From Methylocapsa sp. (GTDB taxonomy: Bacteria; Pseudomonadota; Alphaproteobacteria; Rhizobiales; Beijerinckiaceae), in the NCBI GenBank assembly GCA_017353815.1, contig JAFMSB010000079.1, forward strand, positions 1 through 7,341: 7,341 bases of DNA, given 5' to 3'. The notes beneath the pieces were generated by a model. It saw nothing but the letters and a program-made list of their open reading frames with translations, was not told the DNA's origin and did no database searches. Positions 1-6,439 of the stretch are shown here, piece after piece; position 1 is the stretch's first letter, and each line of letters starts with the position of its first letter. Both the position numbers and the translations under genes were made by a program.

Positions 1-242
1 AAGTCGTCATGGACCGTTGCCCGGCAATCGAGATCCGACGCTTGGGAATACCGCCGCCAGGGTAGCGATGGCAGATAGCTGTGGTTTCCGGCACGACCGG
101 ATGCGCGTGGACTACTTTTTCGACTTTCTGATTCCCGATATTCTCAGTATTGTGCATTCGCGGGCCGCCGCCAGTTCCCTCGCCTGTCCGCGAAAAATGG
201 TGACCTTATGGGCAGTTTTCGCGGGGATGGACGAAACGGGCG
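1..242. other. Left edge with no supportable gene
   Basis: I find no gene here that I can defend. One plus-strand frame stays open from base 2 to 376, but it has only a TTG start without a ribosome binding site. It runs antisense into the winged-helix gene, and its product resembles no family I know. Another plus frame is open from base 3 to a TAG at 61-63 and could be the last 20 codons of a gene entering from the left, which the sequence cannot settle. Confidence 0.4.
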
Positions 243-282
243 CCGATTGGGAACTGTGGCCGGAGATTCCAGCCTCAATCGG
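243..282 (-). terminator. Hairpin downstream of the winged-helix gene
   Basis: CCGATTG at 243-249 is exactly complementary to CAATCGG at 276-282. The stem continues with GGAA (250-253) against TTCC (267-270), with a five-base bulge on one side. The structure begins 13 bases past the stop codon of the minus-strand gene ending at 296, where a transcription terminator would be expected. There is no T-run after it in the minus direction, so a Rho-independent terminator is only a possibility. It could instead be a 3'-end protecting stem. Confidence 0.35.
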
Positions 283-295
283 TTCGCATAGCCGC

Positions 296-769
296 TTAGG
301 CTTTAACCGTGATCTCGACGGCGGTGAGGGGAACCCCAAGCGATTGGGCAAGCGCAGTTTTAGCCTCGACGATTGAAATTGCAGGCGTTTGAGATCCGGC
401 CGAAGGCTTATCTTGCATGACCTCTTCGTCGAACCAGCGGTCTTCGCTGACCAGGACCGAGTCGTCTCCACTTACAAACTCGATTTCTTCCCCGGCCGCG
501 GCTTTCCCAAGCTTAATGAAGTTGAAGTGCCATTCAAATCGTGACCTGTGGCCGCGCCTGCCGGTAATGAACTTGCCGCAGCCAGATCTCTCAAGAGTGC
601 GGCAGATGTAAACGGCTTGCTTCGATGATATATCCAGTATCTTGCAAAACTGGTCGATTCTTATGAATTTGCTGCTGCGCGCGCGCTTCGAAAGATAATC
701 GAAAAGATCCCGGACAACCTTATTCGCCGCGGCGAGCTGCCGGAGCTCCTCAACGATCTCTTTGGACAT
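296..769 (-). CDS. Small winged-helix-like protein, probable DNA-binding regulator
   Basis: I do not recognise a named family. The 157-residue product has a helix-rich N-terminus. Residues 36-63 look like a helix-turn-helix (IRIDQFCKIL, turn, then SSKQAVYICRTLERSG as recognition helix). A basic beta-hairpin-like stretch follows (residues 64-82, rich in Gly, Arg and Phe) and could be the wing. The middle is acidic (residues 93-120). The C-terminus (131-157) reads ISIVEAKTALAQSLGV...VEITVKA, which looks like a compact helix-strand motif. Role in transcription or replication control is inference from the fold alone. The frame stays open to an ATG at 841, but that ATG lies inside the -35 box of the promoter at 813-841, so I place the start at 769, giving a leader of about 36 bases. 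No clear Shine-Dalgarno precedes 769. The gene is downstream of ctaA on the same strand but has its own AT-rich promoter. Confidence 0.75.
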   Translation of the reverse strand: MSKEIVEELRQLAAANKVVRDLFDYLSKRARSSKFIRIDQFCKILDISSKQAVYICRTLERSGCGKFITGRRGHRSRFEWHFNFIKLGKAAAGEEIEFVSGDDSVLVSEDRWFDEEVMQDKPSAGSQTPAISIVEAKTALAQSLGVPLTAVEITVKA

Positions 770-812
770 AACATAAAACCGGGATGAAAATAAATTTTGC
801 TGAATTAGCGCA

Positions 813-841
813 ATAATAATTTTATAAAAAATAATTGTCAA
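813..841 (-). promoter_or_regulatory. Sigma-70 type promoter of the winged-helix gene
   Basis: On the minus strand TTGACA (841-836) is followed by exactly 17 bases and then TATTAT (818-813). This is a perfect -35 box, the optimal spacer and a five-of-six -10 box. Transcription would begin near 806, about 36 bases before the ATG at 769. The segment 785-842 is strikingly AT-rich compared with the GC-rich surroundings. Such a close match to the consensus suggests strong expression, or a promoter acquired with the gene. Confidence 0.75.
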
Positions 842-901
842 CAGCTAAACTCGGGCCCAAGAACCCCCGTAGACAGGCCTCAGAATGCTCCGCCGCGCGA
901 T

Positions 902-920
902 CCGGGCCGCGCCGCCCTGG
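902..920 (-). terminator. Short GC hairpin right after ctaA
   Basis: In the minus orientation the sequence reads CCAGGGC, six bases, then GCCCGG. It can form a six-base-pair GC stem with one bulged A, starting two bases past the ctaA stop codon. No T-run follows, so it may be a weak or Rho-assisted terminator, or only a chance product of GC-rich sequence. Confidence 0.25.
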
Positions 921-922
921 CT

Positions 923-2029
923 TTAACGGCGGGCAGCTTGCGCTTGCGAAAGCGCCTGCGAATGGGCGACCGCCATGCCAAGAACCACCATTGCGAATGC
1001 TTGGTGCAGCAGCCCGGCCCAGAGCGGAACCACAAGGATGAGGGTCAGGATGCCGATAGCGGCTTGCACCCCCGCAAGCCCCGCAATCGCGACGGCGCGC
1101 CGCTGCGCCCGGCTTCCTGGTGCAATCCGCCACGCATAAAGGGCCTGGGCGAAGGTCAGCGCCAAAAGCGCATAAGCGGCCATACGATGCTGGAATTGAA
1201 CCGCAAGGATGTTGTCGAGAAAATTCCGCCAGACCGGCGCCAGGAGCGCTAAGGTGCCCAAAGGGGGCCAAAAAGAGCCATCGATCAATGGCCAAGTGTT
1301 GAACGCGCGCCCCGCACGCAAGCCGGCGACGAGCCCGCCAAGCCCAATCTGGAGGAGGACGAGCAGCACGGTCGCCGCCGCAAACCATTTGAATCCGCCG
1401 ATTTTTGCCACTGGCGTCTCGCCCGTGCGCTGCCGCAAGGATGAAGCGAGCCATACCAGCGCGGCAAAAGTGAGCGATGCCAGCAGAAGATGTATGGCGA
1501 GCCGCTCCTGCGCAACTTCGACCCGGCCGGCGAGCCCGGATTTGACCATCCACCAGCCCACAAACCCCTGCAGCCCTCCAAGCAACAATATGCCAAGAAG
1601 CTTCGGCTTGAGGCCTTGCGGCAGGCCGCCTTTTGCCCAGAAATAGATCAGCGGAAGAGCCGTGGCGGCGCCGATAAGGCGGCCCAAGAACCGGTGTGCC
1701 CATTCGAAATAGAAAATGAACTTGAAGCCGTTCAAATCCATGCCCGGGAATAACTCCGCATACTGCGGGATCTTCTTGTAGCTCTCGAACTCGGCGAGCC
1801 ATTGGGCCTCGCTCAACGGCGGGATCACGCCCGTGAGCGGTTTCCATTCCGTTATCGAGAGCCCCGATTCCGTGAGCCTTGTTGCGCCGCCAACGGTCAC
1901 CATCAGAAAGACGAGAGCCGCCAACGTCCATAGCCAAAGCGCGATCGGACGAAGACTTGTGTTTGCAGCTATGAGCTTGGAACCTGCTTGTTTCTGCGGC
2001 AGGAAAATTGCGCGGCGGCCTGTTTGCAT
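923..2029 (-). CDS. ctaA: Heme A synthase (COX15/CtaA family)
   Basis: Heme A synthase is an integral membrane enzyme that oxidises the C8 methyl group of heme O to a formyl group, giving heme A for aa3-type cytochrome c oxidase. The 368-residue product has about eight hydrophobic segments. Hallmarks visible are VGGATRLTESGLSITEWKP (46-64), EWAHRFLGRLIG (109-120), the His of ERLAIHLLLA, NTWPLIDGSFWPP (244-256), QFQHRMAAY (278-286) and LLHQAF. The four histidines at 112, 180, 281 and 342 fit the conserved heme-ligand positions of the family. Length and motifs fit the mitochondrial/alphaproteobacterial branch, which lacks the Bacillus cysteine pairs. The ATG at 2029 is the farthest plausible start. 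No strong Shine-Dalgarno precedes it, so the first 20 or so residues, before the first membrane segment, are less certain. Nothing appears truncated. No other cytochrome oxidase gene lies in the window. Confidence 0.95.
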   Translation of the reverse strand: MQTGRRAIFLPQKQAGSKLIAANTSLRPIALWLWTLAALVFLMVTVGGATRLTESGLSITEWKPLTGVIPPLSEAQWLAEFESYKKIPQYAELFPGMDLNGFKFIFYFEWAHRFLGRLIGAATALPLIYFWAKGGLPQGLKPKLLGILLLGGLQGFVGWWMVKSGLAGRVEVAQERLAIHLLLASLTFAALVWLASSLRQRTGETPVAKIGGFKWFAAATVLLVLLQIGLGGLVAGLRAGRAFNTWPLIDGSFWPPLGTLALLAPVWRNFLDNILAVQFQHRMAAYALLALTFAQALYAWRIAPGSRAQRRAVAIAGLAGVQAAIGILTLILVVPLWAGLLHQAFAMVVLGMAVAHSQALSQAQAARR

Positions 2030-2145
2030 GGCATCAATCTAGCGGAAGGTGCAATGCTCATGCAAGGATGCCAGCGCCGAGTTGAGCCAAGACACCGGCT
2101 CAGGTTCGGCGCGCAAGGCACGCCGCACGCGCCTCTGGTGATTAT

Positions 2146-2174
2146 GGCGCAAGAGACAATATTTGGGCGCAAGA
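2146..2174. repeat. Nine-base direct repeat at 20-base spacing
   Basis: GGCGCAAGA occurs at 2146-2154 and again at 2166-2174, separated by an AT-rich stretch containing GACAATATT. The start-to-start distance of 20 bases is close to two helical turns. It lies between ctaA, which reads leftward, and the damaged small gene and DUF2842 gene, which read rightward. A protein-binding site is possible but unproven. Confidence 0.4.
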
Positions 2175-2219
2175 CCGGGTGCGCGGGCGGGGCAGAACTC
2201 TCGCCGGAGCGCCCGGTTC

Positions 2220-2248
2220 CTCCTCGAGAATGGACGAGAATGGAGGAG
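2220..2248 (+). promoter_or_regulatory. Strong Shine-Dalgarno with complementary upstream segment
   Basis: GGAGGAG at 2242-2248 is a near-ideal ribosome binding site, six bases before the ATG at 2255. This marks that ATG as the original start of the damaged gene. CTCCTC at 2220-2225 is exactly complementary to GAGGAG at 2243-2248 and could fold over it with a 17-base loop. Between them is a tandem ten-base repeat (GAGAATGGAC, GAGAATGGAG, 2226-2245). Whether the stem controls translation is inference. Confidence 0.5.
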
Positions 2249-2254
2249 ACAAAA

Positions 2255-2532
2255 ATGATCGATCCGATCGCAAGACGTTGAGCGCCGCCGCGCTACTCAC
2301 CGCCCTTTGCGCCCCGGCAGCAGCTACAGAGAACCCGGCACCCGCGGCCTTCGTTTCCGGCCCTGCAGCAGGCTCAAATGTGGTGCCGAGCACCGCGGCT
2401 CAAAAAGAAATGATCGAAGGCCGCTCCGTGGCTGCGGGCACACCGTAGGAGCAGGCCGATCTGATGGCCGCGCTGATGGCGGTGGGTGTTCCCGGAGTGG
2501 AAGGGGCCCCCGGCACCGAGGCTGGGCGATAA
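2255..2532 (+). pseudogene. Damaged gene for a small exported protein (frameshift plus amber codon)
   Basis: The ATG at 2255 has an excellent ribosome binding site but its frame closes after eight codons (MIDPIARR, TGA at 2279-2281). If one base is missing near 2278, the reading continues as LSAAALLTALCAPAAATEN and gives a textbook Sec signal peptide. The body that follows is small, rich in Ala, Pro and Gly, and includes AAQKEMIEGRSVAAGTP. It then meets TAG at 2446-2448. The same frame continues past it with EQADLMAALMAVGVPGVEG and ends at TAA 2530-2532. Repaired, the product would be about 92 residues and exported. I do not recognise its family. A start at 2230 avoids the frameshift, but it lacks a ribosome binding site, gives an acidic N-terminus and still hits the amber codon. 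Two sequencing errors, or decay of a real gene, explain this best. Recoding is unlikely because no slippery heptamer is present at the shift. Confidence 0.5.
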
Positions 2533-2603
2533 TGCGGCCGCAGGAATTACCGGCGCTCGATACTGCTGCTTGAGCGAGCCGCCGTCACAGAGGCCGAAGG
2601 CCG

Positions 2604-2813
2604 ATGGGCTGCCGGATGCGCAAGCTCGCGGGCACGATCCTAGTTCTCCTGTACGTCCCAGTCTACACGTCCCTGGCGCTTGCGCTCGCGCAAGTGCGTC
2701 CCATCCGCGAAGGCTCGCTCTTGATCCAAATTCTCTGCTTTGCGGGCCTCGGCACGGTCTGGATCTTGCCGCTTCTTCCGCTCATCCGCTGGATGCAAAA
2801 GCCCGATGCTTAA
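2604..2813 (+). CDS. DUF2842 family small membrane protein
   Basis: The 69-residue product has two membrane segments (about residues 8-29 and 40-61) and ends in PLIRWMQKPDA. The MRKLAGT start of the core, the WILPLLPLIRWM tail and the overall size match the DUF2842 family of alphaproteobacteria, whose function is unknown to me. I chose the ATG at 2604 because GAGG lies ten bases before it (2590-2593). The ATG at 2616 (MRKLAG) fits typical family N-termini and is the main alternative. The stop TAA at 2811-2813 overlaps the stop of the convergent Wzz-like gene. The damaged small gene ends 71 bases upstream and may share a transcript. An inner-membrane location is expected. Confidence 0.85.
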   Translation: MGCRMRKLAGTILVLLYVPVYTSLALALAQVRPIREGSLLIQILCFAGLGTVWILPLLPLIRWMQKPDA

Positions 2814-4303
2814 GCGGCCGTCTTGGAAGAGCACCGCGTCACATCCGCCGCGGGGCAGGCAAGCAAGGCGCCTCCAGCGAAGGCGGCAATTGCCCGCCAT
2901 CCAAGCGGGATGTCTGCGCCCCCGTCTACCAGCTGGAAATCGCCTCTTTCGGCCCCACTCTTGGCCTTCGGGTCAAACCCAGCATCGGGTAAAATTAGCA
3001 TAATAAAGCTGTAAGTTCCGGCCAGTGCATCGGCTATTTGACGCAAGACAGGGAAATCACGGGCGCTGATCTTTCCAAGCGGCAATAAATGAAGCCGCGA
3101 GACTGGATCGCGGCGGATGACATCAGCAAAGGAGGCTTTCCCGGCAATGAGGTCGCGGGCCAAGGATCCGCCGGGCGCGGGCGTTCCGGTTTGCAGCTCA
3201 CGATCCAGTCTTGCCGCAGCATCAAGGCAAATGGCGATTGTGCGCTCCTCTTGGGCGAGGTGCCGGGCAAGAGCAAGCCGCAAGCCCTTGTCAAGATTTT
3301 CCGAGTACGGTTGGGAAGCGATGATCCGGATGCTTCTGCCGGGCTGTTGCGCGCGGCAGGACTTTATTGCGGCGGCCGCTTCGGAGAGGAATTGCGCCTT
3401 TGCTCTCCTGCCTCCTTCCTCGGCAGAGAAAAAAGAAACGGCGGTTGGCGGAGGGCTTTGGGTCGGCGCGGCCTCGTTCAGCCTCTCGCTAAGCTTAACG
3501 CGGGAAATCCGGCCGGTGTGAATAGATTGCCGCGCAGCCGGCGCATCGAAATGCCCTCGCAGGGTAAGGCGGGGCAGCCGCGCGGCGGCGAACGCGCTGC
3601 AGGCAGCAGCTATTGCGGTGACCGCCACAAGCAGAATCACGCTGGTCTGCACGGGCGAGGTTGGCACCGCGGCAAAAGCAAGGATGTGGGCGCCAAGCGT
3701 CTGTGGCAGCGCGTCTTTGGCACCTGCACGCATATTTACAAAGAGCTCGGCCAAGCGATTGGCAGCGCGTGCGGCAAGCTCTGCGTTTTCCGACTGAAAT
3801 GATATGGTAATTATCCCGCGCTTGTCGGGGCCAGCTATCCGCAATCGCTGCTGAAAGGCTCCAAGAACCCGATCGCGGGCGCTGTCGCGGGCGGGGTCAC
3901 GCTTTACCCCAAGAAAGATAAGCGCACGCGCAGTAACACTGTGCGCGGACAGTTTGAAATCGAATTCGGGGTAACTTTCGAGGTCGAGCTCGCTTATGAC
4001 CTGGCGGGCGAGATCGCGCGAGGCGAGGAGCCGCGCCTGGCCGCCAGCTCCTTGGGCTACACGGAGAGCGGCCATGCCTGCCCTCCATCCAATTAATGCG
4101 CCCGGCCTTGGCCCGGTTTGGATCCGGACCTGAGCATTATAGCGGGGCGGGGGCAAGCCATGGGCCAGAGCAACGAGGCTCGCCACTGCAATGGCAATGG
4201 CGGCGAACCACCATCCGCCTGCCGGAGCGGATTTGTGCAAGTCATTCGAGCTTGCCGTTTGGGCAGACACCAGCCGCAGTGAATACCAGGCGAATTTTTG
4301 CAT
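2810..4303 (-). CDS. Wzz/ExoP-like polysaccharide co-polymerase with degenerate BY-kinase domain
   Basis: The product has 497 residues. Residues 30-50 form a first membrane helix. Residues 51-216 are periplasmic and Wzz-like (RYNAQVRIQTGP, then ASRDLARQVISELDL, later RGIITISFQSENAELAARAANRLAELFV). A proline motif (AVPTSPVQ, 212-219) precedes a second helix at 220-241. This is the layout of chain-length determinants for exopolysaccharide export. The cytoplasmic part (about 245-460) aligns by eye with the tyrosine-kinase domain of ExoP/Wzc. Strand RSIRIIAS (323-330) sits where the P-loop strand belongs, AICLDAA (357-363) at Walker A', LARDLIAGKASFADVIRRDPV (381-401) at the usual downstream segment, and YSFIMLILPD (431-440) at Walker B. 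No GxxGxGK[ST] P-loop is present, the Walker B aspartate is replaced by Ile437, and there is no C-terminal tyrosine cluster, so catalysis is unlikely. The periplasmic part is shorter than in typical ExoP proteins. The start at 4303 has GGGAG six to seven bases upstream. Confidence 0.8.
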   Translation of the reverse strand: MQKFAWYSLRLVSAQTASSNDLHKSAPAGGWWFAAIAIAVASLVALAHGLPPPRYNAQVRIQTGPRPGALIGWRAGMAALRVAQGAGGQARLLASRDLARQVISELDLESYPEFDFKLSAHSVTARALIFLGVKRDPARDSARDRVLGAFQQRLRIAGPDKRGIITISFQSENAELAARAANRLAELFVNMRAGAKDALPQTLGAHILAFAAVPTSPVQTSVILLVAVTAIAAACSAFAAARLPRLTLRGHFDAPAARQSIHTGRISRVKLSERLNEAAPTQSPPPTAVSFFSAEEGGRRAKAQFLSEAAAAIKSCRAQQPGRSIRIIASQPYSENLDKGLRLALARHLAQEERTIAICLDAAARLDRELQTGTPAPGGSLARDLIAGKASFADVIRRDPVSRLHLLPLGKISARDFPVLRQIADALAGTYSFIMLILPDAGFDPKAKSGAERGDFQLVDGGADIPLGWRAIAAFAGGALLACPAADVTRCSSKTAA

Positions 4304-4488
4304 TGTCCGCTCCCAAAACCCATCTGCGGGATAAGACGCCGTTAAGGTTTCAGGGACGTTAACCGCCGGGCCTTCGTCTCATGACCGGGAAAATTTTAGG
4401 AAGCAGGTACCGTCTGATGCTGCTGGTCTATGCCCGGCAGGCCCGAAAATGCACAGATGATGGGGTAGCCCTCCCTCCGCCCTTATGC

Positions 4489-4511
4489 GCGCTCTGCTCG
4501 GAGCCGAGCGC
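4489..4511 (-). terminator. Hairpin downstream of the DUF882 gene
   Basis: GCGCTC at 4489-4494 pairs perfectly with GAGCGC at 4506-4511. After one mismatch, GCT pairs with AGC around a CGG loop. The stem begins 12 bases past the TGA stop of the DUF882 gene, which is followed directly by an in-frame TAA. There is no T-run in the minus direction, so termination efficiency is uncertain. It would partly separate the DUF882 gene from the Wzz-like gene downstream. Confidence 0.4.
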
Positions 4512-4523
4512 TGCGAATGCTTA

Positions 4524-6110
4524 TCAGTTGGCGAGCGAAGCCTTTGCCGGGTCTCCAATACGCGCAAAGCCTTGCGCGAGGGTCAGAGGCTTTATTGCAG
4601 CACCGCTGAAATGGTCGGGATCGAGATCACCGGGCAAGGCGCCAAAAGCGGCGGCATAATCTTCCGGCGAGGGTTTGTTCGAAAGGGCGCCGGGGATGAG
4701 GCGCGCTGCCCGGCGCAAGCCGGTCAGGGCCTGGCCGAGTATCGCCGGCGCGGGGAAGGCTGCCATCGCCGAACTGCCGGGACCACGCGGCTTTAGACGG
4801 CTGCCAGCCACAACCGCGCCGGTTTGCGGCGCTGCGGGCCCCGGTGCAAGCCTGCGTTCAAACTGGGCCAGAGCTGTGGCGGGCGTAGCTTCGAGCGGCG
4901 AATCGGCCGCGGTATAGGCGAGGACCTGTTTCGGGACGCTCTGCCGATCTGCCGGCCCCTTGGTTATCAGAACGGGAAGACTTGCTGCCTGGGTGAGCGG
5001 AGCGTTCGCATCCTCGCCAAGGGCATTGCTCTTCATCGCGGCCGCCACAAGTTTGCTCGCCCATGTTTCCTGCGCCGGAGCAGAAGCCATGCGGGGCGCC
5101 GAGGCTGGCCTCGCCGGTGGCGTCGGGACATCGGCGAAGACAATTTTAGTTTCGCGCCCTGGCTGGAATGGCCTCGGAGGCGGAAGAGGCATGGGCGGAA
5201 AGTTAACCGCCGTGCTTCCCTCCCCCGCCTGCCGGCCATGCCCTGTCCCGTTGCCGCCGCGCAAATCAGGGGCGGGATCGAAGGCGGTGGCGGTAAGGCG
5301 GCCCGCTTCGGCTCCCGGCTGCGCATTGGTTGCCGCGGAGGGAGCCGCCTCATCGTGCTTGCCAAAGAGCCAAGCGAACACGCCGCTCCCCGGGAGAGAC
5401 TGCGGCACATCGCTGAGGCTTCCCCCGCGCGTGGCAATTTCGGCGCGCGCTTCTGCATAGCGCGGCAAAGTCCGCCCATCGGCGGCAAGATGCACCGTCT
5501 TGCCATCCGGGAACAGCCGCACGAGCTGACCGTAGCTCATCCGCGGCCATGACCGAACGCTTCCGACATCGAGATGGACGAAATTCGAGCCCGGATACCA
5601 GCCGACCCCGCCGCGCTGAAGACGCATGCCGATCTCGCGGATCCTTTCCATCGGCATGCCGGGCATCGTCGTATCCATGGCTTTGCCCAGTATATGCTGC
5701 GAATGTTCGGCAACTCCGCGCGAACGGCGGCGCAGCATGGCATTGGTATGCGGCGAACGGTAAGCGGAAACGATGACGATTGGCTGGGTCGCCCCGGCCG
5801 CGCGGTAGGCCTCCCATACGACATCGAAGAGCCGCGGGTCCATGCGGGTGCGCTCATTATTCCGCCAATCGCGCAAGAACCAATTCAGCTTTTCGAGAAC
5901 CGCGGGATCGAGCGCGCCATTGACGCGGAACGTCGCCTGAATCGATTCGCCGGTATGGGAATGAAAGAGATTTAACGTGCGCGTATCGCCGTTGGCGATC
6001 GCTGTTTCGGTCGAGGAAGGAACGAACAGGCTTGAGGCAAGAGCCGCGGCGCTCGCCGCCGCATTCAGCCGGGAAAGCCTGAGGAAAGGTTGGCGGCGGG
6101 ATTGGCGCAA
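4524..6110 (-). CDS. DUF882 / MepK-like M15 murein hydrolase with long Pro/Ala-rich tail
   Basis: The product has 528 residues. Residues 1-39 form an export signal (RR at 5-6, hydrophobic AAASAAALASSLFV, cleavage near AIA-NG). The double Arg resembles a Tat signal but is off consensus. Residues 43-190 are the DUF882 domain, the fold of E. coli MepK, a peptidoglycan endopeptidase. Visible are SAYRSP (115-120), SQHILGKAMD (137-146) and GVGWYPGSNFVHLDVGSVRSW (168-188, abridged ends). His139, Asp146 and His179 fit the zinc ligands of this M15-like group, so a periplasmic zinc peptidase acting on wall peptides is likely. Residues 230-528 are a low-complexity Pro/Ala extension with a proline cluster near 305-335. 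MepK itself is only about 180 residues. The start codon at 6110 is TTG: the frame is closed upstream by TAA at 6152-6150 and no ATG or GTG fits. The Shine-Dalgarno is weak (GAGA). Confidence 0.85.
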   Translation of the reverse strand: MRQSRRQPFLRLSRLNAAASAAALASSLFVPSSTETAIANGDTRTLNLFHSHTGESIQATFRVNGALDPAVLEKLNWFLRDWRNNERTRMDPRLFDVVWEAYRAAGATQPIVIVSAYRSPHTNAMLRRRSRGVAEHSQHILGKAMDTTMPGMPMERIREIGMRLQRGGVGWYPGSNFVHLDVGSVRSWPRMSYGQLVRLFPDGKTVHLAADGRTLPRYAEARAEIATRGGSLSDVPQSLPGSGVFAWLFGKHDEAAPSAATNAQPGAEAGRLTATAFDPAPDLRGGNGTGHGRQAGEGSTAVNFPPMPLPPPRPFQPGRETKIVFADVPTPPARPASAPRMASAPAQETWASKLVAAAMKSNALGEDANAPLTQAASLPVLITKGPADRQSVPKQVLAYTAADSPLEATPATALAQFERRLAPGPAAPQTGAVVAGSRLKPRGPGSSAMAAFPAPAILGQALTGLRRAARLIPGALSNKPSPEDYAAAFGALPGDLDPDHFSGAAIKPLTLAQGFARIGDPAKASLAN

Positions 6111-6217
6111 TTTGAATCTCGCTGTTGCCAGGCGAGCAATTCTTGGGCCTTACATGCGCGGGCCCGCGAGGCTGCCCCGTTGATATTAAGTCTACCTAAG
6201 ATTCTACTATTGGCGTT

Positions 6218-6246
6218 AACGGTTAAGGGTTGTACGCCCTTCCGTT
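6218..6246. other. Bulged ten-base-pair stem-loop upstream of the DUF882 gene
   Basis: AACGG (6218-6222) pairs with CCGTT (6242-6246) and AAGGG (6225-6229) pairs with CCCTT (6237-6241), with TT bulged on one arm and a seven-base loop TTGTACG. It lies about 110 bases upstream of the DUF882 start. It could be a leader-RNA structure on the minus strand or a protein-binding dyad. No T-run follows on either strand. Confidence 0.45.
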
Positions 6247-6439
6247 GTTTGCGCATTTAGAAGTCATCAACCACGCGTCAGTTATAATTCACTGAAAAGA
6301 GCAGCAATTATGGCGGACATGTGTCGAATCTTGAGCAAAGGTCACGTTGTTAACTATCGCGTCAACTAGCCTCAACTTTTTATCTTTCCGGCGGATATCT
6401 CCAAGAAAAAGACGAAATCTTGCGCCGCGCCACACTTGC

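Noticed and set aside
2..376. Open plus-strand frame at the left edge
   Set aside because: It overlaps the winged-helix gene in antisense, has only a TTG start without a ribosome binding site, and its product resembles no known protein.
822..1937. Long minus-strand frame of 371 codons inside ctaA
   Set aside because: It is a shadow of the ctaA frame, rich in Arg, Gly and Ala as expected from GC-rich out-of-frame reading, with no membrane pattern of its own.
2446..2448. Amber codon as a pyrrolysine or programmed readthrough site
   Set aside because: No supporting element is visible, and the same frame also needs a frameshift near its start, so decay or sequencing error is simpler.
3089..3802. 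Plus-strand frame of 237 codons opposite the Wzz-like gene
   Set aside because: It is antisense to a gene with clear domain structure, lacks a good start signal and shows low-complexity shadow composition.
4320..4380. TTAA-rich motifs upstream of the Wzz-like gene as CtrA sites
   Set aside because: The TTAA copies are not at the seven-base spacing of the CtrA consensus (13 bases here, three or two in the other intergenic region).
4824..5552. Plus-strand frame of 242 codons opposite the DUF882 gene
   Set aside because: It is antisense to the Pro/Ala-rich tail, and its Arg-rich, Gly-rich sequence is typical of reverse reading of such DNA.
6310..6369. Nineteen-codon plus-strand frame (MADMCRILSKGHVV...)
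   Set aside because: It is too short to judge, has only a weak upstream purine stretch, and has no recognisable homologue.
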